64,000 nt of DNA, from assembly GCF_001613465.1 (NCBI RefSeq), contig NZ_BDCK01000037.1, positions 89,040 to 153,039 of the forward strand. The letters are read 5' to 3'. This DNA comes from Nocardia niwae NBRC 108934 = DSM 45340. GTDB lineage: Bacteria > Actinomycetota > Actinomycetes > Mycobacteriales > Mycobacteriaceae. Position 1 is the stretch's first letter, and every line of letters starts with the position of its first letter. Both the position numbers and the translations under genes were made by a program. Shown one piece after another: positions 9,452-17,338 of this stretch. The notes under the pieces were generated by a model that was not told where the DNA came from, did no database searches, and saw only the letters and a program-made list of their open reading frames with translations.

Positions 9452-10779
9452 CCGGCAAAGATATCGGGATCTTCCTCAGCGCGCGGCACTTCACCGGTAT
9501 CGCCTCGAGCGATCGCAAACCCAACGATGTCCTCGATCAGGTGGAATCGGCAGCCACCACGCTCATGCTGGCCGGGGGCATCGCGCACCGCGTGGTCGTG
9601 GCCGACTGCGCGCAGCCCGGTGAACGCGACATCGCGGAGCAATTCGCGACGGAGAGCGGATTCCGGGTGCGTCATTGCCCGGCCATCGGACCGGATCAGT
9701 CCACGGTGCTCGGCACGGAGATCCTCGAGGCGCTCACGACCAACTCGTGGCTGCAGACGTTCGTGGTGGGCGACGATTTGCAGGCTCAATCCGCGGCGCT
9801 CGACGTTCTGCATCGGCAACGCCGCTGGGTGATCGGCCTCGCGGGTGAATATCCGATCACGCCGAGGCTCGCGGATATGACGTACACGATGCCGCTGGCC
9901 AGGGCCAGGCTGGTCTCCGTCGTGAGCGCCATCATCACCGAGATCGCCCGCGCCGATCACGAGCCGACGGTCGTGGAGGTCCACCGGGAGTTGCAGCGCA
10001 GGATCGCCGGATTCAGCCCGGGCGCTTACGGATTCGAAGGAACGGCAGAGCTGGTGGCGGCGGCGCAGGAGACCAAGTCGCGGCCCAAGGCCGCGCCGCC
10101 ACGGACCAGGACGGTCGCTCCCGCCAAGGCGACGAAGCGATCCAGGAAGAACACCGCCAAACCCGACCCGATGCAAGCGGCACTCCGCAACGCGATTCGC
10201 TCATTACCGACTCTCTCGGAGAGCGAACTGTCCGTGATGGAGGAGGTGGCGGTCGGGTCTCACCTCCTCGAACTCCTCGCCGCGCAACCCGATCTACTGG
10301 CCCCACTCGCCGGCGGCGGAATGGTCACCGGAGTATTCGCCGACGGAGTACGACAGATCACCGGCAAGACCGATTGGCGGCCCGAGACAGTGGACAACTT
10401 CTTCGAATTGCAGCGTCGAGCCGCCGATCGCCACGGCGGATGGATCCTGGCCAGCCCACCCGACCGGCCGACCTTCGGAGTCTTTCTTCTCGCCGATGAA
10501 CTGCCGGGCGGATGGAGTCACTACACTCCGCCGTCGCAGTCGCCCGGCGACGATGCCACCGAGGTGACGATCACCACCGTGGAGGAAACGCCCGAGGAGG
10601 ACGAGAGCGAATACTCCTCTGTACCCGATATTTTCGACGACCTCGGTTCGCTCGCGGAAACACTCGCCGAATCGGCGCCCCTCCATGGTTCGTCGGGCGT
10701 GTACCGCCTCGACCGCGCAGCGCTCGATCGTCGCTCGCCCTCCCCGGAGGACCACGAACCCGGAGCCGAGGCAGACTGA
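9448..10779 (+). CDS. Helicase partner with degenerate NYN (PIN-like) domain and LOTUS/OST-HTH-like domain
   Basis: This protein has 443 residues. Residues 1-150 follow the NYN/PIN order: strand DIGIFL, helix, strand HRVVVADC, GFRVRHCPA, then TFVVGDD and WVIGLAGE. The usual first aspartate (D-x-x-N) is replaced by SARH, and the middle acidic motif reads STVLGTEIL; only Asp109-Asp110 are kept, so nuclease activity is doubtful. Residues 152-207 match a LOTUS/OST-HTH domain (VEVHRELQRRIAGFSPGAYG then F and a helical end). A basic K/R/P linker (208-240), an unrecognised domain (241-380) and an acidic tail follow. LOTUS domains bind RNA and, in eukaryotic Oskar/TDRD proteins, bind the helicase Vasa. 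The start overlaps the helicase stop. The domain calls are mine by eye. Confidence 0.72.
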   Translation: MTGKDIGIFLSARHFTGIASSDRKPNDVLDQVESAATTLMLAGGIAHRVVVADCAQPGERDIAEQFATESGFRVRHCPAIGPDQSTVLGTEILEALTTNSWLQTFVVGDDLQAQSAALDVLHRQRRWVIGLAGEYPITPRLADMTYTMPLARARLVSVVSAIITEIARADHEPTVVEVHRELQRRIAGFSPGAYGFEGTAELVAAAQETKSRPKAAPPRTRTVAPAKATKRSRKNTAKPDPMQAALRNAIRSLPTLSESELSVMEEVAVGSHLLELLAAQPDLLAPLAGGGMVTGVFADGVRQITGKTDWRPETVDNFFELQRRAADRHGGWILASPPDRPTFGVFLLADELPGGWSHYTPPSQSPGDDATEVTITTVEETPEEDESEYSSVPDIFDDLGSLAETLAESAPLHGSSGVYRLDRAALDRRSPSPEDHEPGAEAD

Positions 10780-10888
10780 CGATTCCCGGAGTATTCCCCC
10801 CAGTTCGCTGCTGCATTCCCCGATTCCCCCCTCTTGCATGGAAACCGGAGCGGAGCACGTCCGCTCGGCAGCAGAAGGGAAATCAGGA

Positions 10889-11479
10889 ATGAAAAGCCAC
10901 GAATTGGTCAGTGATACAAAGCGAACCGGCCGGATCAGCCGGTTCTCCTACCGGGTGCTCGTCCCCACGGTGGCCGTTGCCGCTGTATTGGCCCCTTCGG
11001 TGTCCGCGCCGCAGGCCGTCGCGGCACCCGCGAAGTGCTCGCCTTCGCGGGCCGGCGTCGTCGTGTGTGTCGTCGAAGGTGTGACATGGCTGATCAAAGA
11101 AGGCGCCAAGACCCTCGTCATCGACGGTGTCCTGAAACTCACCGGCCAACTGTTCCAAGCGCAGACCGGCCCGCGAACAATGGAGGAGAAGATTCGCAAC
11201 GCGCCGCGGGTGGACCCGAACTCGATTCGCGATCCCCAGGATCTGGTCCGGAAGGCAGCGGATCTGCCCATGCGGACCGACGGCATCGGCCACACCGCGG
11301 TGGTGAAAGGCGATGCGGTCGCGTTGTTCCGCAGGTTGGCGCACGGCCAGCGCCTCGGCGACAACAGCTACCGCAACGGCGTGGAGACAGTCACGCTGAC
11401 ACCCGGCACGAAGTCGGAGCCGCCGAGGATCACCATCTCCAACGCCGCGACGAAGACCGCGGTCATCGTGCTCGAGTAG
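10889..11479 (+). CDS. Secreted hypothetical protein
   Basis: The 196-residue protein starts MKSHELVSDTKRTGRISRFS, followed by a hydrophobic signal segment (VLVPTVAVAAVLAPSVSAPQ) and a likely AxA signal peptidase site near residue 46. Two cysteines directly after the cleavage region (AKCSPSRAGVVVCVVEG) could form a disulfide. I start at the ATG at 10889, after a GAAGGGAAATCAGG site. The C-terminal half ends with a strand-rich DNSYRNGVETVTLTPGTKSE segment. No family is recognised. It lies 110 bases behind the helicase operon on the same strand and is followed by a strong terminator, so it is probably its own unit. Confidence 0.75.
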   Translation: MKSHELVSDTKRTGRISRFSYRVLVPTVAVAAVLAPSVSAPQAVAAPAKCSPSRAGVVVCVVEGVTWLIKEGAKTLVIDGVLKLTGQLFQAQTGPRTMEEKIRNAPRVDPNSIRDPQDLVRKAADLPMRTDGIGHTAVVKGDAVALFRRLAHGQRLGDNSYRNGVETVTLTPGTKSEPPRITISNAATKTAVIVLE

Positions 11480-11502
11480 ACCGGATCGAACGCTCCGGGC
11501 GG

Positions 11503-11534
11503 CTGGGCCGGACACCAGGCGGTGTCCGGCCCAG
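11503..11534 (+). terminator. Intrinsic terminator hairpin
   Basis: A perfect 14-bp GC-rich stem (CTGGGCCGGACACC and its complement) closes a four-base loop, 24 bases after the stop of the secreted protein. There is no T tract, as is common for actinobacterial terminators. It lies between two convergent genes and can serve both. Confidence 0.85.
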
Positions 11535-11668
11535 TTCGTGCCGGAGCTACGCGCACCGTGGGGGCACGCGCACCTCCGGCGCGGCCGAGACGCCGAAGGC
11601 CGACACGCCCGAGATCGCCGGGCATCGGCGCGGCGCAGTATGAGGGGCGAGTGGCCGGAATGGGCTGT

Positions 11669-12499
11669 TCAGGGGGCGATCGGCTGGAACGAGCGCGTTT
11701 CGTCGTGGCCGAGACGGACGACACCGGCCGACGATTCCTCGACCTCGTTCCACGCCCCTGGCAGGTCGCGCAGCGGCTCGGAAACCACGAAGCGGGCCTC
11801 CTCGCCGAGCTCGCGCAGCGCTTTCACCTCCGGATGCAGCGCACGTACCTTCGCGACGTCGTTGGAGTAGAACAGCGACCGCGATCGCTGTTCGGTGGAG
11901 TACCGGAAGAACCACATGGACTCACCGTCGGTGGTCGCGACCGTCATCTGCACCGGGGCGTCGACCCCGTATGCGCGGCCGACGTCTTCGACGAAGCCGA
12001 CCGCGCGGGCGACCGCGGTGAACGGGTCCTCGACGAGTCCGAAGGTCAACGCCAGGAAGAAGAGGGCTTCGGAATCCGTCGAACCCTCGATGTCGGTGAA
12101 CAGGGCCGGCTCGACCGCGGTGAGCAGATCGCGCTTGAACTGGTGGAAACCGAGCACCGAGCCGTTGTGCATCCACAACCAGTGTCCGTGCCGGAACGGG
12201 TGACAATTACTGCGTTGCACCGCGGTTCCGGTCGACGCGCGCACATGCGCGAAGAACAGCGACGTGCGCACCTGGGCCGTGATCTCCCGCAGGTTGCGGT
12301 CGTTCCACGCCGGCTCGATGCCCTTGAACACCGCGGGGCGCGGCCCTTCGCCGTACCAGCCGATCCCGAAGCCGTCACCGTTCGTGGTCGTCGCACCGAG
12401 CCGCGAGTGCAGGCTCTGATCGATCAACGAGTGCGCCGGCCGGAACAGGAGGTCCTCGGCCAGGATCGGCTCTCCTGAATAAGCCATCCACCTGCACAT
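11669..12499 (-). CDS. Class II glutamine amidotransferase (EgtC/YafJ-like)
   Basis: The 276-residue protein begins MCRWMAYSGEP, placing the Ntn nucleophile Cys at position 2. That fixes the start at 12499, although the frame is open further upstream. Other family signatures are NGDGFGIGWYGEG, FFAHVRAST, CHPFRHGHWLWMHNGSVLGF and STDSEALFFL. These enzymes hydrolyse an amide or gamma-glutamyl bond. EgtC removes glutamate in ergothioneine synthesis, but no egtA, egtB, egtD or egtE gene is beside it, so the substrate is open. It is transcribed in the same direction as modC with a 125-base gap. Confidence 0.88.
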   Translation of the reverse strand: MCRWMAYSGEPILAEDLLFRPAHSLIDQSLHSRLGATTTNGDGFGIGWYGEGPRPAVFKGIEPAWNDRNLREITAQVRTSLFFAHVRASTGTAVQRSNCHPFRHGHWLWMHNGSVLGFHQFKRDLLTAVEPALFTDIEGSTDSEALFFLALTFGLVEDPFTAVARAVGFVEDVGRAYGVDAPVQMTVATTDGESMWFFRYSTEQRSRSLFYSNDVAKVRALHPEVKALRELGEEARFVVSEPLRDLPGAWNEVEESSAGVVRLGHDETRSFQPIAP

Positions 12500-12624
12500 A
12501 TATCGATTGAAGCAAAGCGGGCGGAATTCGGCCACAAGCGCCGGTGCTCATGCTGTGGCTGCACGATACTTCCCGTCGGCCCGCGGGAGCCCGGCGCCGA
12601 ATCCAGGCCACGCGCCCGCCGCCC

Positions 12625-13674
12625 TCATGCCGGATAGGAACGAGTTTCGGTGGCCTTTACCGCGGCCCACAGCCGTTGCCCCGGCCGCAGGCGCAATTCG
12701 GCCACCGTGGCCGGTGTGATGTCGGCGAGTACGGGCGGTGACCCGTCGAGACGAATGCGCGTGATGTGCGCGTGTTGCTCGATCCCGCTGATGGTGACCG
12801 GCCAGCTGTTGCGGGGGCTGCCCGCAGGTTGGTGCGGATGCAGGCTCACCGCGTTGGGGCTGAATGCCACGTGGACGCGCCCCTGGGTGGGTTCGGCGAG
12901 CGTGATGCCGCCGCCGCCGTCCAGCTCGACCCTCGTGCCGTGCGCGGTGCCGCGGTAGAGATTGAGGCCCATGAGGGTGGCCACGTAGTCCGAGCGAGGC
13001 TTCGCCGCCACCTGCGCGGGCGGGCCCTGTTGGACGACCGCGCCGTCCTCCAGGATGACCAGCCGGTCGGCGAGGACCATGGCGTCGAGCGGGTCGTGCG
13101 TGACCAGAACTGTGTGGCCGGGATAGTCGCGCAGGTGGTGGGCGAGATCCGAGCGCACTCGGACCTTGGTGCCCGCGTCCAGCGCGGCGAGCGGTTCGTC
13201 GAGCAGCAACAGTTGCGGTTCGGTGGCCAGCGCACGGGCCAGCGCCACCCGCTGCGCCTGCCCGCCCGACAGCGCCCGGGGTTTGCGGTGCGCGTGATCC
13301 GCCAGCCCGACACGCGCGAGCCATCGAGTGGCGCGCTCGCGCGCGGCGACGCGGTGATATCCGCGGGCGCGCAGGCCGAAGGCGACGTTCTCCAGCGCCG
13401 ACAGGTGCCCGAACAGCAGGTAGTCCTGGAAGACGACGCCGACCCGCCGACGTTCGGCGGGCACGAACGTCGACGGTGGCGCATCCCAGGTGAGGCCATC
13501 CAGCCGGATGTGCCCGTCGGTCAGCGCGATCAACCCCGCCAGGGCACGCAAAGCCGTGGTCTTGCCCGCCCCGTTCGGCCCGAGCAAGGCCACCACCTCG
13601 CCGGGGGCGGCGTCCAACGGCAACTCGAGCGCGAAACGTCCGCGCTGGAGGCGCAGATCGGCCGCCAAACTCAC
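12625..13674 (-). CDS. modC: Molybdate ABC transporter ATP-binding protein ModC
   Basis: The 349-residue protein carries Walker A GPNGAGKTT, Q-loop VVFQDYLLF, signature LSGGQAQRVALARAL, Walker B LLLLDEPLAALD and switch VTHDP. A C-terminal TOBE domain (about 285-345, SWPVTISGIEQHAHITRIRL) is typical of ModC. It powers molybdate import through ModB. The start is the GTG at 13674, which overlaps the modB stop as GTGA; the longer open frame upstream is modB read out of frame. It is the last gene of the modulator-modA-modB-modC operon. Confidence 0.92.
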   Translation of the reverse strand: MSLAADLRLQRGRFALELPLDAAPGEVVALLGPNGAGKTTALRALAGLIALTDGHIRLDGLTWDAPPSTFVPAERRRVGVVFQDYLLFGHLSALENVAFGLRARGYHRVAARERATRWLARVGLADHAHRKPRALSGGQAQRVALARALATEPQLLLLDEPLAALDAGTKVRVRSDLAHHLRDYPGHTVLVTHDPLDAMVLADRLVILEDGAVVQQGPPAQVAAKPRSDYVATLMGLNLYRGTAHGTRVELDGGGGITLAEPTQGRVHVAFSPNAVSLHPHQPAGSPRNSWPVTISGIEQHAHITRIRLDGSPPVLADITPATVAELRLRPGQRLWAAVKATETRSYPA

Positions 13675-14483
13675 ATCGCCCCCCGGATCCACCGTTCGCG
13701 CAATGCGACCAGCACGGCGACCGAGACGGCGAGCAGCACCAGGCTCAGCACGATCGCGGCGTCCGGATCGGTCTCCAGCGCGAGATAGACCGCCAGCGGC
13801 ATGGTGGTGGTGCGTCCGGGGAAGTTGCCTGCGAAGGTGATGGTGGCGCCGAACTCGCCGAGCGCACGCGCCCAGCACAGCACCGCGCCCGCCGCCACGC
13901 CGGGCAGCACCGACGGCAGCGTCACCCGGCGGAAGGCGTACCAGCGGGTGGCGCCGAGCGTGGCGGCCGCCTCCTCGAAGCGAGGATCGGCCGCTCGCAG
14001 GGCACCTTCGACGGAGATCACCAGAAATGGCATGGCCACGAACGCTTCGGCCACGATCACCCCGGCGGTGGTGAACGGCAGGGAGATACCCGTCCATTCG
14101 TAGAGATACCGTCCGATCAGGCCGCGCCGCCCGAGCACCAGCAGCAGTGCGACACCACCCACTACCGGCGGCAACACCAGCGGCACGGTCACCAAGGCGC
14201 GGATCAGCCCGCCTCCCGGCAGTGCGGCGCGCGCGAGCACCCAGGCCAGCGGAATACCCAGAAGCAGGCAGATCGCCGTGGCCACGGTCGCGCACACCAG
14301 GGACAGCCGCAGCGCGCGGCCCACTTCGGCACTGAACAGCCGATCCGGCATGGTCGCCCACGGCGCACGCCACAGCAGCCCGAGCAGTGGCACGAGCAGG
14401 AACGCCAGCCCGCAGACGGCGGGCAGCATCAGCGCGACCGGTCGCCGCCCGAGCACCGCCCGCCGCCGCGAGGGCGCGATCAC
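13671..14483 (-). CDS. modB: Molybdate ABC transporter permease ModB
   Basis: This 270-residue membrane protein has about six helices and the BPD_transp_1 EAA loop EEAAATLGATRWYAFRRVTL followed by PSVLPGVAAG. The GEFGATITFAGNFPGRT segment near the end is typical of ModB/CysT-type permeases. It forms the membrane channel for molybdate between ModA outside and ModC inside. Its ATG overlaps the modA stop (ATGA) and its stop overlaps the modC start, so all three are translationally coupled. Confidence 0.93.
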   Translation of the reverse strand: MIAPSRRRAVLGRRPVALMLPAVCGLAFLLVPLLGLLWRAPWATMPDRLFSAEVGRALRLSLVCATVATAICLLLGIPLAWVLARAALPGGGLIRALVTVPLVLPPVVGGVALLLVLGRRGLIGRYLYEWTGISLPFTTAGVIVAEAFVAMPFLVISVEGALRAADPRFEEAAATLGATRWYAFRRVTLPSVLPGVAAGAVLCWARALGEFGATITFAGNFPGRTTTMPLAVYLALETDPDAAIVLSLVLLAVSVAVLVALRERWIRGAM

Positions 14484-15265
14484 GGGGTGTCGAATCCCGC
14501 CGCGGCGAAGACCGCCTTGGCCTTCTGCGAGGTCACGAAGTCGACGAACGCCGCGGCGGCCGCCGCGTTCGGCGCGTGGGCCAGCGGCGCGACCGGGTAG
14601 TCGTTGATCGCCTCGGCCGATTCCGGGAAGTCGATGCCCTCGGCCTTGTCACCCGCGGCCTCGACGTCGGTGCGGTACACCAGCGCGGCGTCGACCTCCC
14701 CGAGCGTGACCTTGGTCAGCACCGCTTTCACGTCCTGCTCACGCGTATCGGGTCGCGGAGTGATGCCCGCGGTCTGGAAGACCTTCTCGGCCGCGGCACC
14801 GCAGGGCGCCTGCGCCGCGCACAACGCGAGCTTGGGCTCCGTCTTGCCGAAATCGGCCAGCCCCGTGATGTGTCCCGGATTGCCCTTCGGCACCACGATC
14901 TCGAGCCGGTTGCGCACGAAAGTCACCGGCGCGGTGGTGACCTCGCCCTCGTCGCGCACCTGCTGCATGTTCTTCGGAGCGGCCGAGGCGAACACGTCGG
15001 CCGGTGCGCCCTGGTTGATCTGTTCGGCGAGTGCGGAACTCGCGCCGAAGCTGTAGATCACCTTCACGCCCGGATGCGCGGCCTCGAACTGCCTGCCGAG
15101 TTCGCCGAACGTCTCGGTGAGCGACGCCGCGGCGAACACGGTCACGGTGCCCGACACGTGCTGTCCGTCGGCGTGCTCGGTCGTGCCGTCCGAACCGCAG
15201 CCCGCCGCGGTCACGACAGCCAGCACGGTCGCGGTCGCGGCACCCCACTTGCGAATCATTGCCAT
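14480..15265 (-). CDS. modA: Molybdate-binding lipoprotein ModA
   Basis: The 261-residue protein has a lipoprotein signal (MAMIRKWGAATATVLAVVTA then AGC). The ModA core follows: VTVFAAASLTETFGELGRQF, YSFGASSALAEQINQGAPAD, VFASAAPKNMQQV and AALVYRTDVEA. It captures molybdate outside the cell and delivers it to ModB/ModC. I start at the ATG at 15265, five bases after the stop of the regulator gene; a second in-frame ATG follows at 15259. The long frame upstream is antisense arginine-rich shadow. Confidence 0.93.
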   Translation of the reverse strand: MAMIRKWGAATATVLAVVTAAGCGSDGTTEHADGQHVSGTVTVFAAASLTETFGELGRQFEAAHPGVKVIYSFGASSALAEQINQGAPADVFASAAPKNMQQVRDEGEVTTAPVTFVRNRLEIVVPKGNPGHITGLADFGKTEPKLALCAAQAPCGAAAEKVFQTAGITPRPDTREQDVKAVLTKVTLGEVDAALVYRTDVEAAGDKAEGIDFPESAEAINDYPVAPLAHAPNAAAAAAFVDFVTSQKAKAVFAAAGFDTP

Positions 15266-15270
15266 TCTCG

Positions 15271-15681
15271 TCAACTTTCCGGGATCTCCACGACGACGTG
15301 CGTGGACTTCACCGACGCGACAGCGACGCTGCCGACTTCCAGACCGAGTTCCTCGACCGATTCCCGGCTCAGCAGCGACACCAGGCGGAATGGTCCGGCC
15401 TGCATCTCCACCTGCGCCATCACGGTGTCCTTCACGACCCGGGTCACGATTCCGCGCATCCGGTTGCGCGCCGACGCGGCGACCGTCGTACCGGGTGCGG
15501 GCGCCTCGGCATTGGCACGCAGGAATTGGGCGAGTTCGCGGCCGCTGACTCCTTTGCGGCCGTTGTCGAGCTGAATCGCGGTGAGCCGGCCCTGATCGAT
15601 CCATCGACGCACCGTGTCGTCGCTGACGCCGAGCAACGCGGCTGCTTCAGTGATCCGTAGATTCGACACAAGCTCCAGCAT
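15271..15681 (-). CDS. Excisionase/MerR-type HTH plus TOBE regulator of molybdate uptake
   Basis: The 136-residue protein joins an N-terminal DNA-binding helix-turn-helix (LRITEAAALLGVSDDTVRRW, about residues 8-30) to a C-terminal molybdate-binding TOBE domain (about 70-135, RNRMRGIVTRVVKDTVMAQV). This architecture is ModE-like in function but built on an excisionase-type HTH. It likely senses intracellular molybdate and controls the operon it heads. I start at the ATG at 15681, which removes an upstream stretch without domain character. The modA start follows five bases after its stop. Confidence 0.85.
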   Translation of the reverse strand: MLELVSNLRITEAAALLGVSDDTVRRWIDQGRLTAIQLDNGRKGVSGRELAQFLRANAEAPAPGTTVAASARNRMRGIVTRVVKDTVMAQVEMQAGPFRLVSLLSRESVEELGLEVGSVAVASVKSTHVVVEIPES

Positions 15682-15976
15682 ATTGCCGCATGCACGGATA
15701 CAGAAGCGGATTCGAACCGCGATCGCGATTACTCGCGCACCCTGTCGAGCGAACCGTCGCCACACACCTGCCCATCACCTCGAATGCTACTTTTCTGCGG
15801 GATCAGATCCTCATCGACGGTGATTTCCGTAGATTTTCGCCGTCATTGCCCAATCGTCACCGATCGCTCACCGGACGGAGGTCTCCGCAGTGCGCCGACC
15901 AGGCGGCGATACGGTCGTGGTCATGCCGCCAGCCGCGTAGTCGTGGGCGCGGCCGACGCGAAGGACCCCGAGCGAC

Positions 15977-17173
15977 ATGTCGACATCGAAGAAGGCCGTC
16001 CCGGAAACCTGCACGCAGGAGTTGGTGGCCGCCTGCCGTGCGGAGATTCCGGCGCTGACCGACCGGCTGATAGCGGAGATCTTCACCGACAACCCGGAAT
16101 GGACCGACTACTCGACGGTCGCCCGCGCCGACCTGGTCGACGGCTGCCGCCGCTACGTGACCCGCATACTCGACCTGCTCGGTACGCCGACGACCGCCTT
16201 CGACGACGAGGTAGCGGCGTCCATCGGCCGGCGCCGCGCCGAACAGGGCGTGCCACTCGAAGCCATGCTGCGCACCTTCCGGCTCGGCGGGCGGATCGTG
16301 TGGGAGGTGCTGCTGGACAAGGCGGACGAACTCGCCCCCGCCGGGATTCGCGCGGTCGGCACCGCGTTGTGGGCGGTGATCGACGGGCTGTCCTCGTCGC
16401 TGGTCACCTCCTACCGCAATACCGAACTCGAGCAGTTGCGCCGCGACGAACGCCGCCGCCACGCTCTGCTCGAGGACCTGCTCGCCGGCCGCGCCCACGA
16501 CACCACCTTCGCCGCGCGCGCCGCCCGGGAGCTGAACCTCCCGGTCGCAAGCGGCTATCTCGTCGTCGTCGCCGATGGCGGCGGCGCGGCGGTGCACACC
16601 GGCACGGAGGCAGCGTTGGCCGCGGTCGGCATTCGGTCGGTGTGGCACGATCGCGTCGACTCGACGGTGGGCTTGATAGCGGTCGAGCGCCACGACGTCG
16701 CCGCGGTATTACGACGGATCGAACCCCGCATCCGCGGACGAGCAGGCGCCTCCCCCGCGGTCAGCGGGCTGGCGCAGGTCGGCACGGCGCACGGCTGGGC
16801 GCTGCTGACACTGCAGACCCTGCCCCTGGACGCGACGGGACTCGTGCCGCTGCACCAGCGCTTCCAGCACGCGCTGCTGCTGCGCTCGACCGACCTGACC
16901 GACATGCTGATCACGCACACACTCGGTCCGGTCCTGGCGCTGCCCGCCCCCGAACGTGCGACACTGCTGGACACCTTGGCCGCCTGGCTGGCGCAGGACT
17001 GCTCCGCGGCCCATGCCGCGGCGCGACTGCACTGCCACCGCAACACCGTCATCAATCGGCTCCACCGCGTCTCGACCCTGCTCGGCCGCCCGCTCGACGG
17101 CCAGCGCAACTATGTGGAACTGTCCCTGGCGCTGGCTGCGCTCGATCTCGTCGGGCCACCGGACGGAGCCTGA
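15977..17173 (+). CDS. PucR-family transcriptional regulator
   Basis: The 398-residue protein has an N-terminal RsbRD-like helical sensor domain (about 12-165, with EWTDYSTVARADLVDGCRRY and RRRAEQGVPLEAMLRTFRLG), a GGDEF-like middle part and the C-terminal PucR HTH_30 domain (HAAARLHCHRNTVINRLHRV, about 347-385). Family members activate catabolic genes in response to small ligands. It is codirectional with, and 165 bases upstream of, the pyruvate dehydrogenase operon, so that operon is a plausible target. No ligand can be inferred from sequence. Confidence 0.85.
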   Translation: MSTSKKAVPETCTQELVAACRAEIPALTDRLIAEIFTDNPEWTDYSTVARADLVDGCRRYVTRILDLLGTPTTAFDDEVAASIGRRRAEQGVPLEAMLRTFRLGGRIVWEVLLDKADELAPAGIRAVGTALWAVIDGLSSSLVTSYRNTELEQLRRDERRRHALLEDLLAGRAHDTTFAARAARELNLPVASGYLVVVADGGGAAVHTGTEAALAAVGIRSVWHDRVDSTVGLIAVERHDVAAVLRRIEPRIRGRAGASPAVSGLAQVGTAHGWALLTLQTLPLDATGLVPLHQRFQHALLLRSTDLTDMLITHTLGPVLALPAPERATLLDTLAAWLAQDCSAAHAAARLHCHRNTVINRLHRVSTLLGRPLDGQRNYVELSLALAALDLVGPPDGA

Positions 17174-17196
17174 TGCCACCGACCTCTCCTCGCTCG

Positions 17197-17215
17197 ATTG
17201 GGCGCTGAGCCCAAT
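17197..17215. repeat. Inverted repeat between pucR-like gene and lpd
   Basis: ATTGGGC and GCCCAAT are separated by five bases, 24 bases after the pucR-like stop and 124 bases before the lpd start. It could be a weak terminator or an operator for the dehydrogenase operon. Nothing decides between them. Confidence 0.45.
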
Positions 17216-17338
17216 TCGATGACCGCACTACTGGGCTTCGTGGCGATTGTCTGTGCACTCCGCTACCGCAACACTCGATAGCGATCCGCCCCACAACCAA
17301 TGGTGGATCGAATCAATCGAGGACGAGGAGCACCACGA

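Noticed and set aside
5357..10779. Identification of the helicase operon as Hachiman, DISARM or another named defence system
   Set aside because: The partner does not resemble HamA (DUF1837) or the DISARM methyltransferase/DUF1998 set, so I do not give it a known name.
15784..17208. 474-residue plus-strand open frame
   Set aside because: It overlaps the PucR-like gene in another frame and is Arg/Pro-rich with no recognisable segment.
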